Assembly (NCBI GenBank): GCA_965217685.1
Contig: CBDCIZ010000003.1
Coordinates: 2,294,001-2,358,000 of the forward strand
DNA from: Aurantimonas sp965217685
GTDB lineage: Bacteria; Pseudomonadota; Alphaproteobacteria; Rhizobiales; Rhizobiaceae
Reading direction: 5' to 3'
Length of the DNA: 64,000 bases
Part shown: positions 48,981 to 58,163 of the stretch, one piece after another
How the letters are laid out: each line of letters begins with the position of its first letter
Position numbering within the stretch: the first letter of the stretch is position 1
The notes under the pieces: model-generated
The model's database searches: none
Told to the model about the DNA's origin: nothing
Seen by the model: only the letters and a program-made list of their open reading frames with translations
Made by a program: the position numbers and the translations under genes

Positions 48981-49850
48981 GGATCACTTTTTTCATTGCG
49001 ATTCTCTCGTCTTGTAGGGTCTGCGATGGAGATGGATATGGCGCTTTCGATAAGGGCCGATGTTTCGGCAGTTGAGCTTCGTGCTCTGGCCCGCCGGGAG
49101 AGAACCGGGCGGGTATCGAGCCGGCTTTTGGGGATTGCGAACGCCCTGGACGGGATGAGCCGGGCCGAGGCAGCAAGAGCTGCCGGAATGGATCGCCAAA
49201 CCTTGTGCGATTGGGTCCAGCGCTACAACGCCGAGGGCGTTGTTGGGTTGCGGGACAAGCCGAAAGGGCGTCCGCCACAGCGGTTGAGTGAGGGCGAGCA
49301 GGCCAGCCTTGCCAACATCATCTTCAAGGGGCCAGACCCGAAGAAGGACGCCATTTCGACCTGGACGCTGCCCCAGTTGTGCCGCTGGATCGAAGCCCGT
49401 TTCAACAAGCGGCTTCACCCCGCGAGCCTGTCGCGCATCCTGCGCAGCAATGGCTTTCGCGGCAGAAGGCACGGCCGGTTCATCCGCAGAGCGATGCAAA
49501 GGCGCAAGAGCGCTTTCAAAAAGGGGGCTTTGCGCCGCGCTGAACGCTGCAAAGGCCGCCCACCCGGACAAGCGGATCGCGCTCTGGTCAAGACGAAGCA
49601 CGGGTCGGGCAGAAGGGTCGTCTGTGCCATCGCTTGGACAAGGGGCAAACGCCCGCCCGGCCACTGCGACCAACGCGAATGGACCTACATCTTCGGCGCC
49701 GTCGAGCCCGCAACCGGGGCCTCCTTCGCCCTCGTCCTGCCCTATGCCGATAAGCTCATGATGAACCTCTATCTCGCCGAATTCGCCAAAACCCTTCCCG
49801 CTGACACCCATGTCGTCATGGTTCTCGACGGTGCGGGTTGGCACGGCCCC
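48981..49850 (+). mobile_element. Remnant of an IS630-type insertion sequence
   Basis: The segment lies exactly between the two halves of the PIN toxin gene and carries a decayed IS630-family transposase gene. Its right side is lost: the transposase ends abruptly after GAGWHG and toxin-gene DNA begins at 49851. Without the right end, terminal inverted repeats and the TA target duplication cannot be checked, so the left boundary (about 48981) is set only by where toxin homology stops. Confidence 0.75.
49026..49850 (+). pseudogene. IS630 family transposase, frameshifted and 3'-truncated
   Basis: The first ~145 residues are intact and family-like (RADVSAVELRALARRERTGR, AARAAGMDRQTLCDWVQRYN). 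After LHPASLSRILRSNGF the sense frame shifts. RQKARPVHPQSDAKAQERF continues in one frame, GLCAALNAAKAAHPDKRIALW in another, DEARVGQKGRLCHR in a third register, and WTRGKRPPGHCDQ back in the first. WTYIFGAVEPATGASFALVL and VVMVLDGAGWHG (second catalytic Asp) follow. The last third, expected to contain PPYSPELNPVE-like sequence with the final Glu, is absent. The long open frame across this region is accidental; the enzyme cannot be functional. Confidence 0.82.
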
Positions 49851-50042
49851 AAACGACGCCCAATTCCAGTTCCATCAGGGTCATGATCAGAAAGGTGATT
49901 TCATAGGCTCGCCGGTATAAGATGCGTTTGTCGTCCATGTCCGAGCGCATTTGTTCGAACCACTGGCGAAGGTGACGCCCTTGTTCGACGTCTTTACGCT
50001 CCATCGAAACGACGCCCAATTCCAGTTCCATCAGGGTCATGA
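49851..50042 (+). repeat. 36-bp direct repeat at 49851-49886 and 50007-50042
   Basis: The two copies are identical over 36 bases; each starts aaacgacgcccaattccagt and ends tcatga. They lie 156 bp apart, a multiple of three. The right copy is the native toxin-gene segment; the left copy abuts the truncated transposase and is an extra duplicate. This marks a rearrangement at the IS border. Confidence 0.92.
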
Positions 50043-50154
50043 CAGAAAAGAAAATCCGGGTTTCGGGAATGGCTGCCAGTCTTTCGGCGACATGCCGATC
50101 GAGCAGGCTTGGTTTCCTGAGCACTGAAACCACGTTCGTGTCGAAGAGATACAT
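49851..50154 (-). pseudogene. N-terminal fragment of the VapC/FitB-like PIN-domain toxin gene
   Basis: The ATG at 50154 starts one base after the antitoxin stop. The protein begins MYLFDTNVVSVLRKPSLLD (first PIN Asp in FDTN), then FSVMTLMELELGVV (conserved Glu), and reaches MDDKRILYRRAYEIT. Next comes a second copy of the segment IMTLMELELGVV in the same frame, then the transposase remnant in antisense, with a chance stop at 49816. The C-terminal part of the domain is at 48828-48980. The truncated product lacks two of the four metal-binding acidic residues and should not be an active nuclease. Confidence 0.85.
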
Positions 50155-50155
50155 G

Positions 50156-50425
50156 TCAATCGAGGTCGAAGTCGACGATGCGTGGCAGGGCCTTGTCCCG
50201 CGGCGGATCAAAGTCGAAATCGGCGCCCGGACGATCGTCGGCAAACATGGTGAGTGCGGAACGATGTCCTTTTGTCAGCCGCTGATAATCCTCGAAGGAC
50301 ATGAGCACATGGGAGGGATGTCCGCGGTCCGTCACGACGACCGGTCCATCCTTTGCCAGCCGTTTGGCTTCGGAGACGTGCTGGTTGAACCGACGCGCAC
50401 TCATTTCCTGATGCAGATTGGACAT
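50156..50425 (-). CDS. Type II antitoxin, Phd/YefM-like
   Basis: This 89-residue protein has the Phd/YefM N-terminal fold: EMSARRFNQHVSEAKRLAKD, GPVVVTDRGHPSHVLMSFED and YQRLTKG. An acidic, Asp-rich C-terminus follows (FDFDPPRD) that would wrap the toxin. ATG 50425 is favoured over 50455 because family sequences start near SNLHQEMSARRFN and GAGG lies a few bases upstream. It precedes the broken PIN toxin gene with a one-base gap. The antitoxin looks intact, so it is an orphan after loss of its toxin and may still autoregulate. Confidence 0.85.
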   Translation of the reverse strand: MSNLHQEMSARRFNQHVSEAKRLAKDGPVVVTDRGHPSHVLMSFEDYQRLTKGHRSALTMFADDRPGADFDFDPPRDKALPRIVDFDLD

Positions 50426-50519
50426 CCGAGAGCCTCGTTGTAGCGACCTTGCCATAATGGTTACTACATTTGAGATGCTTGCGGCAATTCAGATTGTCAA
50501 TTGAGGAGGCCATAGACGG

Positions 50520-52100
<1,581 letters not shown>

Positions 52101-52242
52101 CTCTGTCTTGCGAAAGCGAAGAATTAGCGGTCGGTCGGTAGATCGATCTTAAGGATAGGCCTATACGCTCGAGGCTACTTCCCTCTTCGCTCGGGTTGGT
52201 CACCAATCGGACGGTGAACCGTATGCGCAGGATGATGACCCC

Positions 52243-53028
52243 ATGGCCCGATATCTGGGGCTCGATTTTATCGATACCGACCTTGCGGGAACGCGAGGCG
52301 AAATCGCCGAACGTGTCGATCGGCACACCTATGCCTACGTCGTGACGCCGAATGTCGACCATGTGGTCGTCTATCATCGTTTCGCCGATGACAGCCTGCG
52401 CCGTGCCTATGACGGTGCCGCCTTCAAGGTTTGCGACAGCCGCGTATTGGCGTGGCTCGCCGCGCTCGCCGGACGCAGGTTGCAGATCTGCACCGGCGCC
52501 GACCTGACTTACGATCTCATCCGCGATCCACTGCGCACCGCGCCCAAGATGGCGGTCATCGGGCCCGATCGCGCGGCCTTCGATCAGTTGGCCGAACGGT
52601 TTCCAGAGGCCAATCTGGTTTTTGCGGCGTCGAACCACGACCTCGTCCCACGGTCCGACGAATGGTGGGACACCGTCGCGCGCACCGCCGCAAGCGAATG
52701 GGACATCCTCTTCGTCTGCCTGTCCTTTCCCAAGCAGGAGCTGTTTGCCGAGGACCTCGGCAAATCGGGTCGGCGACACGGGGTCGCGCTCTGCGTCGGG
52801 GGCAGCATCGACTTTCTGACCGGCCGGCAGCTTCGCGCCCCGCGGCTCGTTCAGCGCCTTGGTCTGGAATGGCTTCACCGACTCGTGCACGATCCGCGGC
52901 GCTTTTGGCGGCGCTACATACTGCGCGGGCCGATCGTCTTTTCCCTCGCCGCCCGACAATGGTGGAGCGACCGCCGCGGTGTGCCCTTCGAGCGCGACGG
53001 TGTTCGACCGCTGCGAGGGCATTTGTAG
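52243..53028 (+). CDS. WecG/TagA/CpsF family glycosyltransferase
   Basis: This 261-residue GT26 enzyme transfers a sugar (ManNAc or related) to a lipid-linked precursor in cell-surface polysaccharide synthesis. Family features are VVTPNVDHVVVYHR near the start, VCDSRVLAW, FVCLSFPKQELFAEDL and the C-terminal CVGGSIDFLTG, RAPRLVQRLGLEWLHRL and PRRFWRRYI. Its stop overlaps the next glycosyltransferase start by one base. No polymerase, flippase or other polysaccharide genes lie nearby in the window. Confidence 0.9.
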   Translation: MARYLGLDFIDTDLAGTRGEIAERVDRHTYAYVVTPNVDHVVVYHRFADDSLRRAYDGAAFKVCDSRVLAWLAALAGRRLQICTGADLTYDLIRDPLRTAPKMAVIGPDRAAFDQLAERFPEANLVFAASNHDLVPRSDEWWDTVARTAASEWDILFVCLSFPKQELFAEDLGKSGRRHGVALCVGGSIDFLTGRQLRAPRLVQRLGLEWLHRLVHDPRRFWRRYILRGPIVFSLAARQWWSDRRGVPFERDGVRPLRGHL

Positions 53029-54290
53029 TGAAGGCGATGCCGTCCCGCATCCTGTGGCTGTCGACCGTCATGCCGGCCGGTCAGACGACCGGCGGTGAAA
53101 TCGCCAGCATGAACCTTGTCTCGGCGGTCAGGGAACTGGGCGTTACGGTCGATTGCCTCGCCTATCGACGTGCCGGGAAGACCGCCGAATTACCGCAAGG
53201 GTTCGAAACGCCGCGCGATCTCGTCATCGAAAGCGCCGAGGCGCCGCGCGAGACCGCTACGTGGCTTGTCCGCGCCATGATCGCCGGCCGACCTTTTTCG
53301 GTGCAGAAATACGTGACGGCCGAGATGCGCGCGAGCGTTCGTCGCAAGCTGGCCGGCAGCGTCTACGATCTGGTCGTGATCGATCATGCGCAGATGGGAT
53401 GGCTCTTCGACCTCGTGCCGGCGCATCTGCCGGTGGTGTTCGTCGCCCACAATGTCGAGCATCGGCTCTATGAGGGGCGCGCCCGCGATCTTCGCCGCGA
53501 GGGGGGCGCGTCGGCGCTGGCCAGATCGGCCGTCTACGCCCGCGAAGCCAGGCTGATGCGGGGGCTGGAGACGAAGCTTGCCAGACGCTGCCGCGCGGTC
53601 TGGACATTGTCGGCCGAAGACGCGGACTATTTCCGATGCGTGATCGGTTCGTCCGATCCGGCAGCCGCCGCGCCGGGTGAACGGGGCAGGGTGCGCAGCG
53701 TTTCGATCCCCGGCCAGACGTTCGCCGTCGCCGCACCGTCCGAAAGGCCCTCAGAAACCGCATCCAGCGAGCCGGCCGCGATCGACGTGGGCCTGCTGGG
53801 AAGCTGGGTCTGGGACGTCAATCGCGACGGGCTCGAATGGTTCTTGCGCCATGTCGTGCCCCTCTTGCCCGAAGAGATCGAGATCGTCGTCGGTGGGAAG
53901 TCGGACCGGGTGCCGGGCACCCGCGAAAAGAACGTACGCTTTGCCGGTTTCGTGCCGGACGCAGGCGACTTCCTGCGTTCGGCGCGGGTTGTGGTAATTC
54001 CGACTACGATCGGCTCGGGCATCCAGATCAAGACCATCGAGACGATCGGCCTCGGCGTGCCGTTGGTCGCGACGAAGATTGCCCTGCGCGGCATCGACGA
54101 CAAGCCCGACTACGTCGTCGAGGCTTCCGAACCCGAGGCGATGGCGGCCGCGATCCGCGCGGCGCTGGAACGGGCGAGCACGATCGATGCGGACGGCCGG
54201 GGCTGGTGGGAAGCCCGCAAACGCCGCTTCGTGGCCGAACTTGCGGACGCACTCGCCGATTTCGGCAAGGACATCCGCAAGGCCGTCTGA
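53028..54290 (+). CDS. Glycosyltransferase family 4-like protein
   Basis: This ~420-residue protein has two Rossmann-like halves. The N-terminal half starts RILWLSTVMPAGQTTGGEIA and contains VVFVAHNVEHRLYEGRARDL. The C-terminal half contains GLLGSWVWDVNRDGLEWFL, FVPDAGDFLRSARVVVIPT and GSGIQIKTIETIGLGVPLVA, the GT4 nucleotide-sugar-binding region. The start is either GTG 53028, which overlaps the upstream stop by one base, or ATG 53037; longer frames run through the wecG-like gene and are rejected. Coupled to the WecG-like enzyme, it probably adds a further sugar to the same polysaccharide; donor and acceptor are unknown. Confidence 0.85.
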   Translation: MKAMPSRILWLSTVMPAGQTTGGEIASMNLVSAVRELGVTVDCLAYRRAGKTAELPQGFETPRDLVIESAEAPRETATWLVRAMIAGRPFSVQKYVTAEMRASVRRKLAGSVYDLVVIDHAQMGWLFDLVPAHLPVVFVAHNVEHRLYEGRARDLRREGGASALARSAVYAREARLMRGLETKLARRCRAVWTLSAEDADYFRCVIGSSDPAAAAPGERGRVRSVSIPGQTFAVAAPSERPSETASSEPAAIDVGLLGSWVWDVNRDGLEWFLRHVVPLLPEEIEIVVGGKSDRVPGTREKNVRFAGFVPDAGDFLRSARVVVIPTTIGSGIQIKTIETIGLGVPLVATKIALRGIDDKPDYVVEASEPEAMAAAIRAALERASTIDADGRGWWEARKRRFVAELADALADFGKDIRKAV

Positions 54291-54320
54291 ACCCCGCTGT
54301 CCGAACCTGTCGCCCGAACC

Positions 54321-54530
54321 TTACGGCATGATCGCCGTTCGGATCGCGAGTCCGACGAGCGCCACGCAGGCGACACCACCAAGCCACAACAGGACGAACC
54401 AACCGATCCGGCTGGCCCAGCCGCCCGGCGCGTCCTGGTTGCCCGGAGCAGCGGCGCAAGGCCCGGCAGCTTCACCCGCGTCGCGACGGTGACCTGCATC
54501 TTTCGCCGCGATGCCGGCCCGCCCGGTCAA
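54321..54530 (-). CDS. DUF2474 small membrane protein (putative cytochrome bd accessory subunit)
   Basis: This ~69-residue protein has one membrane span near its C-terminus (RIGWFVLLWLGGVACVALVG, then LAIRTAIMP), the DUF2474 pattern found directly after cydB in many proteobacteria. No in-frame ATG or GTG is suitable. A TTG at 54530 overlaps the cydB stop (TTGA) and has AAGGG upstream, so I take it as the start. By position and topology it resembles the small CydX-type subunit that stabilises the oxidase; this is inference. Confidence 0.72.
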   Translation of the reverse strand: MTGRAGIAAKDAGHRRDAGEAAGPCAAAPGNQDAPGGWASRIGWFVLLWLGGVACVALVGLAIRTAIMP

Positions 54531-55528
54531 TGGTGATACCCTTCGTTCTCGCCGATCTTGCCGCGGAAGATCCAGTAGGCGAAGCCGGTATATGCGAGGA
54601 TCGCCGGGATCAGGATCGAGGCGCCGACCAGCAGGAATTTCATCGACGAGTCGGGCGCCGCCGCCTGCCAGATGGTGACGTCCGGCGGGATGATATGCGG
54701 GTAGAAATTGATGCCGAGCCCGACATAGGACAGGATGAAGAGCGTCAGCGCCGACAGGAACGGCCTCACGTGCTTGCCGTTCGCCAGCGACTGGAACAGG
54801 CTGAAGGCGGCGAAGGCGACGAGAATCGGCACCGGCGCGACGTAGAAGATCTGCGGGGCCGTGAACCAGCGCGAATAGAACTCGGCCTTGAGGAACGGCA
54901 TCCACAGACTGACGATGCCGATCAGGGCGAGGAGCGAGATGCCGGTCACGAAGGCATAGCGCCGCGCGATATCGTGAAGCTCGCCCTCGGTCTTCATCAC
55001 CAGCCAGGTCGCGCCCAGGAGCGCGTAGCCGACGACGACGGCGACGCCGGTCATCAGCGAAAAGGGCGTCAGCCAGTCGTACCAGCCGCCGGCATAGGCA
55101 CGGCCCTCGACGTCGACGCCCTGCACCAGGGCGCCGAGCGCGATGCCCTGGCAGAGCGCGGCGACCAGCGAGCCGATGAAGAACGACACGTCCCAAAGCC
55201 ACCGGCCGCGCACCGTCTTGAAACGGTATTCGAAGGCGACGCCGCGAAAGATCAGGGCGAGCAGCATGACGATGATCGGCGCGTAGAGCGCCGGCATGAT
55301 GATCGCATAGGCCAGGGGAAACACTGCGAACAAACCGCCGCCGCCGAGGATCAGCCAGGTTTCGTTTCCGTCCCAGATCGGCGCGACGGTGTTCATCGCC
55401 GTGTCGCGGTTCTCGTGCCGACCGAGCAACGGAAACAGGATGCCGGTCCCCAGATCGAATCCGTCGAGAATGACATAGGCGATGACGGCGAAGGCGATGA
55501 TGAAGGCCCAGAGGAGCGCGAGATCCAT
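54527..55528 (-). CDS. cydB: Cytochrome bd-type quinol oxidase subunit II
   Basis: This 333-residue inner-membrane protein has about eight or nine hydrophobic spans and the CydB signature ILDGFDLGTGILFPLLG, WDGNETWLILGGGGLFAVFP and FRGVAFEYRFK. Subunit II pairs with CydA to carry the haem-bearing oxidase that reduces oxygen without pumping protons. It begins 11 bp after the cydA stop. The sequence is closer to the CioB/YthB-like short forms than to enterobacterial CydB. Confidence 0.94.
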   Translation of the reverse strand: MDLALLWAFIIAFAVIAYVILDGFDLGTGILFPLLGRHENRDTAMNTVAPIWDGNETWLILGGGGLFAVFPLAYAIIMPALYAPIIVMLLALIFRGVAFEYRFKTVRGRWLWDVSFFIGSLVAALCQGIALGALVQGVDVEGRAYAGGWYDWLTPFSLMTGVAVVVGYALLGATWLVMKTEGELHDIARRYAFVTGISLLALIGIVSLWMPFLKAEFYSRWFTAPQIFYVAPVPILVAFAAFSLFQSLANGKHVRPFLSALTLFILSYVGLGINFYPHIIPPDVTIWQAAAPDSSMKFLLVGASILIPAILAYTGFAYWIFRGKIGENEGYHH

Positions 55529-55539
55529 CGTTCTGTCTC

Positions 55540-56958
55540 CTATTCAGCCGGATCGGCGACGGTGCGGCCTTCGAAAGCCGGTCCGGGCGTGATGCCGGCG
55601 GTTCGGATCGGATGATGCGGCGTATCCTCTTCGAAAGGCGTCGGCTCGTGGCTCATCAGCCGCAGGATGTAGAATGTGCCGGCACCGAAAAGCAGGAAGT
55701 AGACGACGATGAACGCCAGAAGCGAACTGCCGACGGCCGCCGCGGCGATCGGCGAATGGCTTTCGGACGTTCGCAACAGGCCGTAGACCGTGAAGGGCTG
55801 GCGCCCGACCTCGGTGGTGATCCAGCCGCAGATCACGGCGACGAAGCCGGACGGGCCCATCAGCATCGCGGCCCTTTGCAGCCAGGTGCTCTCGTAGAGC
55901 GTCCCGCGAAAGCGCTTGAAGAGCGACCAGAGCCCGAGCCCGAGCATGGCGAAGCCGATGCCGACCATGATCCGGAAGGTCCAGAAGATCAGCGCCGAGT
56001 TCGGCCAGTTTTCTCGCGGGAAGGCGTTGAGGCCCTTTACCTCGCCGCCCAGCGAATGGGTCAGGATCAGCGAGCCGAGATAGGGGATATCGAGCGCGTA
56101 GTCGGTTCGCCCCTCCTGCATGTTGGGGAGGCCGAACAGCGTCAGCGGCATCGCACCATCGGTGTTGGTCTCGAAATGCCCTTCCATCGCGGCGATCTTC
56201 GCCGGCTGGTGCTCCAGCGTGTTCACGCCGTGCATGTCGCCGGCGACGATCTGCAGCGGCGCGACGATGACGGCCATCCACAGCGCCATCGAGAACATCG
56301 TGCGGGCGCTGGCGTTGTGGCGGTTGCGCAGGAGGTGGAAGGCGCCGACGCCGCCGACGATGAAGGCCGTCGTGAGATAGGCCGCGAGCACCATGTGCAC
56401 GAGCCGGTAGGGGAAAGACGGATTGAAGACGATCGCCCACCAGTCGAGTGGAATGAACTGACCGACATCGTTCATCCCGTAGCCCGCCGGCGTGTGCATC
56501 CAGGAGTTCACCGACAGGATCCAGAAGGCCGAGAACAGCGTGCCGACCCCCACGACGAGGGTTGCCGCGAAATGCAGCGCCTTGCCGACCCGCTTCTGGC
56601 CGAACAGCATGATCCCCAGGAAACCCGCCTCCAGGAAGAAGGCCGACAGCACCTCGTAGGCCATCATCGGCCCGAGAACCGGCCCGGTCTTGTCGGAAAA
56701 GACCGACCAGTTGGTGCCGAACTGGTAGCTCATGGTGATGCCCGACACGACGCCCATGCCGAAGGTCACCGCGAAAATTTTGATCCAGTATTTGAAGGTG
56801 TCCATGTAGACCGACTTGCCGGTCCAGAGCCACAGCCCTTCGAGGACCGCGAGGTAGGAGGCAAGGCCGATCGAGAAGGCCGGAAAGATGATGTGGAAGG
56901 AGACGGTGAAGGCGAACTGGATGCGGGCGAGGAGGACGGGATCGAAGCCTTCGAACAT
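55540..56958 (-). CDS. cydA: Cytochrome bd-type quinol oxidase subunit I (cyanide-insensitive/CioA-like, short Q-loop)
   Basis: This 472-residue catalytic subunit opens ARIQFAFTVSFHIIFPAFSIG with the haem-ligand His. It has the second conserved His in YRLVHMVLAAYLTTAFIVGG, and ITTEVGRQPFTVYGLL in the late conserved region. It is about 50 residues shorter than E. coli CydA, as in CioA-type enzymes with a short Q-loop. ATG 56958 is preceded by GAGGAAA; the longer in-frame extension to 57126 is discarded. Such oxidases support respiration at low oxygen or when haem-copper oxidases are inhibited. Confidence 0.93.
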   Translation of the reverse strand: MFEGFDPVLLARIQFAFTVSFHIIFPAFSIGLASYLAVLEGLWLWTGKSVYMDTFKYWIKIFAVTFGMGVVSGITMSYQFGTNWSVFSDKTGPVLGPMMAYEVLSAFFLEAGFLGIMLFGQKRVGKALHFAATLVVGVGTLFSAFWILSVNSWMHTPAGYGMNDVGQFIPLDWWAIVFNPSFPYRLVHMVLAAYLTTAFIVGGVGAFHLLRNRHNASARTMFSMALWMAVIVAPLQIVAGDMHGVNTLEHQPAKIAAMEGHFETNTDGAMPLTLFGLPNMQEGRTDYALDIPYLGSLILTHSLGGEVKGLNAFPRENWPNSALIFWTFRIMVGIGFAMLGLGLWSLFKRFRGTLYESTWLQRAAMLMGPSGFVAVICGWITTEVGRQPFTVYGLLRTSESHSPIAAAAVGSSLLAFIVVYFLLFGAGTFYILRLMSHEPTPFEEDTPHHPIRTAGITPGPAFEGRTVADPAE

Positions 56959-57237
56959 GATGCAGTTTCCTCGGATATCGCGGTCGCGGTCGCGGCCTGT
57001 CGCTCCTCCGGTCTGTCGATCCAACGTCGCGGCGTCCGTGCGATCCGTCGGGGTAGAAGCGGCACCTCTTTCGGCGCTACCCCGAGATAGGTGGTGTGTG
57101 CCACTGCGAAAGGCGTCTGCGACCATTTTGCGTTTACGTCAAAAAGCTCATAAATTTGCAACCTTTAGTTGAATTACACGATGGAGGCAGAAATGTCGGG
57201 CGAAAAGGCCCGGTTACGCTTTAGACAGTGGGTACGC

Positions 57238-57513
57238 TTACCGATGCGCAGCGGCGTAGGCCCGAAGAACCTCTTGCATTTTCGTCAGGTGGCCCTTGCC
57301 CTGGGACTTGAAAAAGTCGAACACTTCGGGATCAAGCTTCAAATGCACCGATTTCGGTGGTGTGCCTTGCGGCAAAGACATCGTGGCCTTCGCCCAGAAC
57401 TCACGGCCAAGACTTTCACCCGCGGGAGCGTCGGGATTGTGATGAAGTTCACCCGCTTCTCTCATTCGTCTGATTTCGGCGGATGATCCCCGCTTCATAT
57501 TCGTATCGCTCAT
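57238..57513 (-). CDS. brnA: BrnA family antitoxin
   Basis: This 91-residue protein ends in a ribbon-helix-helix DNA-binding domain: KSVHLKLDPEVFDFFKSQGK, then GHLTKMQEVLRAYAAAHR, which is the BrnA pattern. It neutralises BrnT and represses the operon. It overlaps the 3' end of brnT by 65 bp; an internal ATG at 57498 is an alternative start. The neighbouring cydAB and glycerate kinase genes are unrelated. Confidence 0.88.
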   Translation of the reverse strand: MSDTNMKRGSSAEIRRMREAGELHHNPDAPAGESLGREFWAKATMSLPQGTPPKSVHLKLDPEVFDFFKSQGKGHLTKMQEVLRAYAAAHR

Positions 57514-57751
57514 CGCGACCTCCTTTCCATGCCGTAATTAGCCGAACAACACCGTTGCGCTCTGTGTGGACAACGACGAAGCATTCGTCCTCCACCAATC
57601 CCATCGAAATCAACCGTTCCTCGCCGTAATCAGCTCGATCATCGGGGCGAGTCAGAAATTCGCCTTCGAAAATACCGGCGGCGTAGACCATATCGACATC
57701 GCGCTTGGCGATGACGTCTCGGCGTTTGGGCTCATCCCATTCGAATTCCAT
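57449..57751 (-). CDS. brnT: BrnT family toxin
   Basis: This 100-residue protein matches BrnT, a RelE-fold ribonuclease toxin. It begins MEFEWDEPKRRDVIAKRDVD and contains FEGEFLTRPDDRADYGEERL, VHTERNGVVRLITAWKGG and the Arg-containing tail DERYEYEAGIIRRN. The order toxin then antitoxin, with overlap, is standard for brnTA. The locus and its upstream region are less GC-rich than the flanks, consistent with horizontal acquisition. Confidence 0.88.
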   Translation of the reverse strand: MEFEWDEPKRRDVIAKRDVDMVYAAGIFEGEFLTRPDDRADYGEERLISMGLVEDECFVVVHTERNGVVRLITAWKGGRDERYEYEAGIIRRNQTNERSG

Positions 57752-58163
57752 AATTTTGTTCCATCTGAAAATGCAGCCATCTGAAAAATCTTCGTGAAAT
57801 AGATAGTGAACACGGCCCGAATTCCGTATACCTGATGTACACTTTCGTGTACACTCTTCAAGGTCGTATTTTGAAAATTTGATTTCAAAGAGACCGGGCG
57901 ATCTGTCAGATCGGCAGCCTTCGTCGTCGAGGTTCTGTCAGAAGTTTTTGGTCTGGTCGAGACCAACCGCGGATTGGATACGCGACCTCAACGCTTGGCC
58001 GATTTGACGTCAACGCCTTGTGACCGAAAAGATAACGACGCTGGACGCCGACCCGACCGATACTTTTGCGCTGCGGCGAAGCCGTCGCGGCGGTAGGATC
58101 ACCGCGGAAGCTTGAAAGTCGGCGGAGACTTGAAAGACGGCGAAGCGAGGGGGAGGCAAGGGT
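57752..58163. other. Divergent intergenic region between brnT and glycerate kinase
   Basis: About 410 bp, visibly AT-richer near brnT. It contains the palindrome at 57836-57853. An imperfect 18-bp tandem (cttgaaagtcggcggaga / cttgaaagacggcgaagc) lies around 58111-58146, just before the ribosome site (GGGGGAGG) of the kinase gene. No ORF here looks real. Confidence 0.6.
57836..57853. promoter_or_regulatory. Palindromic operator candidate upstream of brnT
   Basis: A perfect 7-bp dyad, tgtacac / gtgtaca, is separated by four bases and lies about 85 bp before the brnT start. A ribbon-helix-helix repressor such as BrnA would be expected to bind a short palindrome in its own promoter. The assignment is inference; the hairpin is not followed by a T-run, so it is not a terminator. 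Confidence 0.5.

Noticed and set aside
48915..49886. Single 323-residue hypothetical protein across the IS region
   Set aside because: The first third and scattered later segments match an IS630 transposase in different frames, so it is a decayed transposase, not a novel protein.
49851..50042. 36-bp direct repeat as an IS target-site duplication or integration att site
   Set aside because: Both copies lie on the same side of the IS remnant, IS630 elements duplicate only TA, and no integrase or tRNA is present.
57128..57142. FNR/FixK-like dyad (ttgcgtttacgtcaa) upstream of cydA
   Set aside because: Half-sites are imperfect and the spacing is one base longer than the TTGAT-N4-ATCAA consensus; attractive for an oxygen-regulated oxidase, but not strong enough to annotate.
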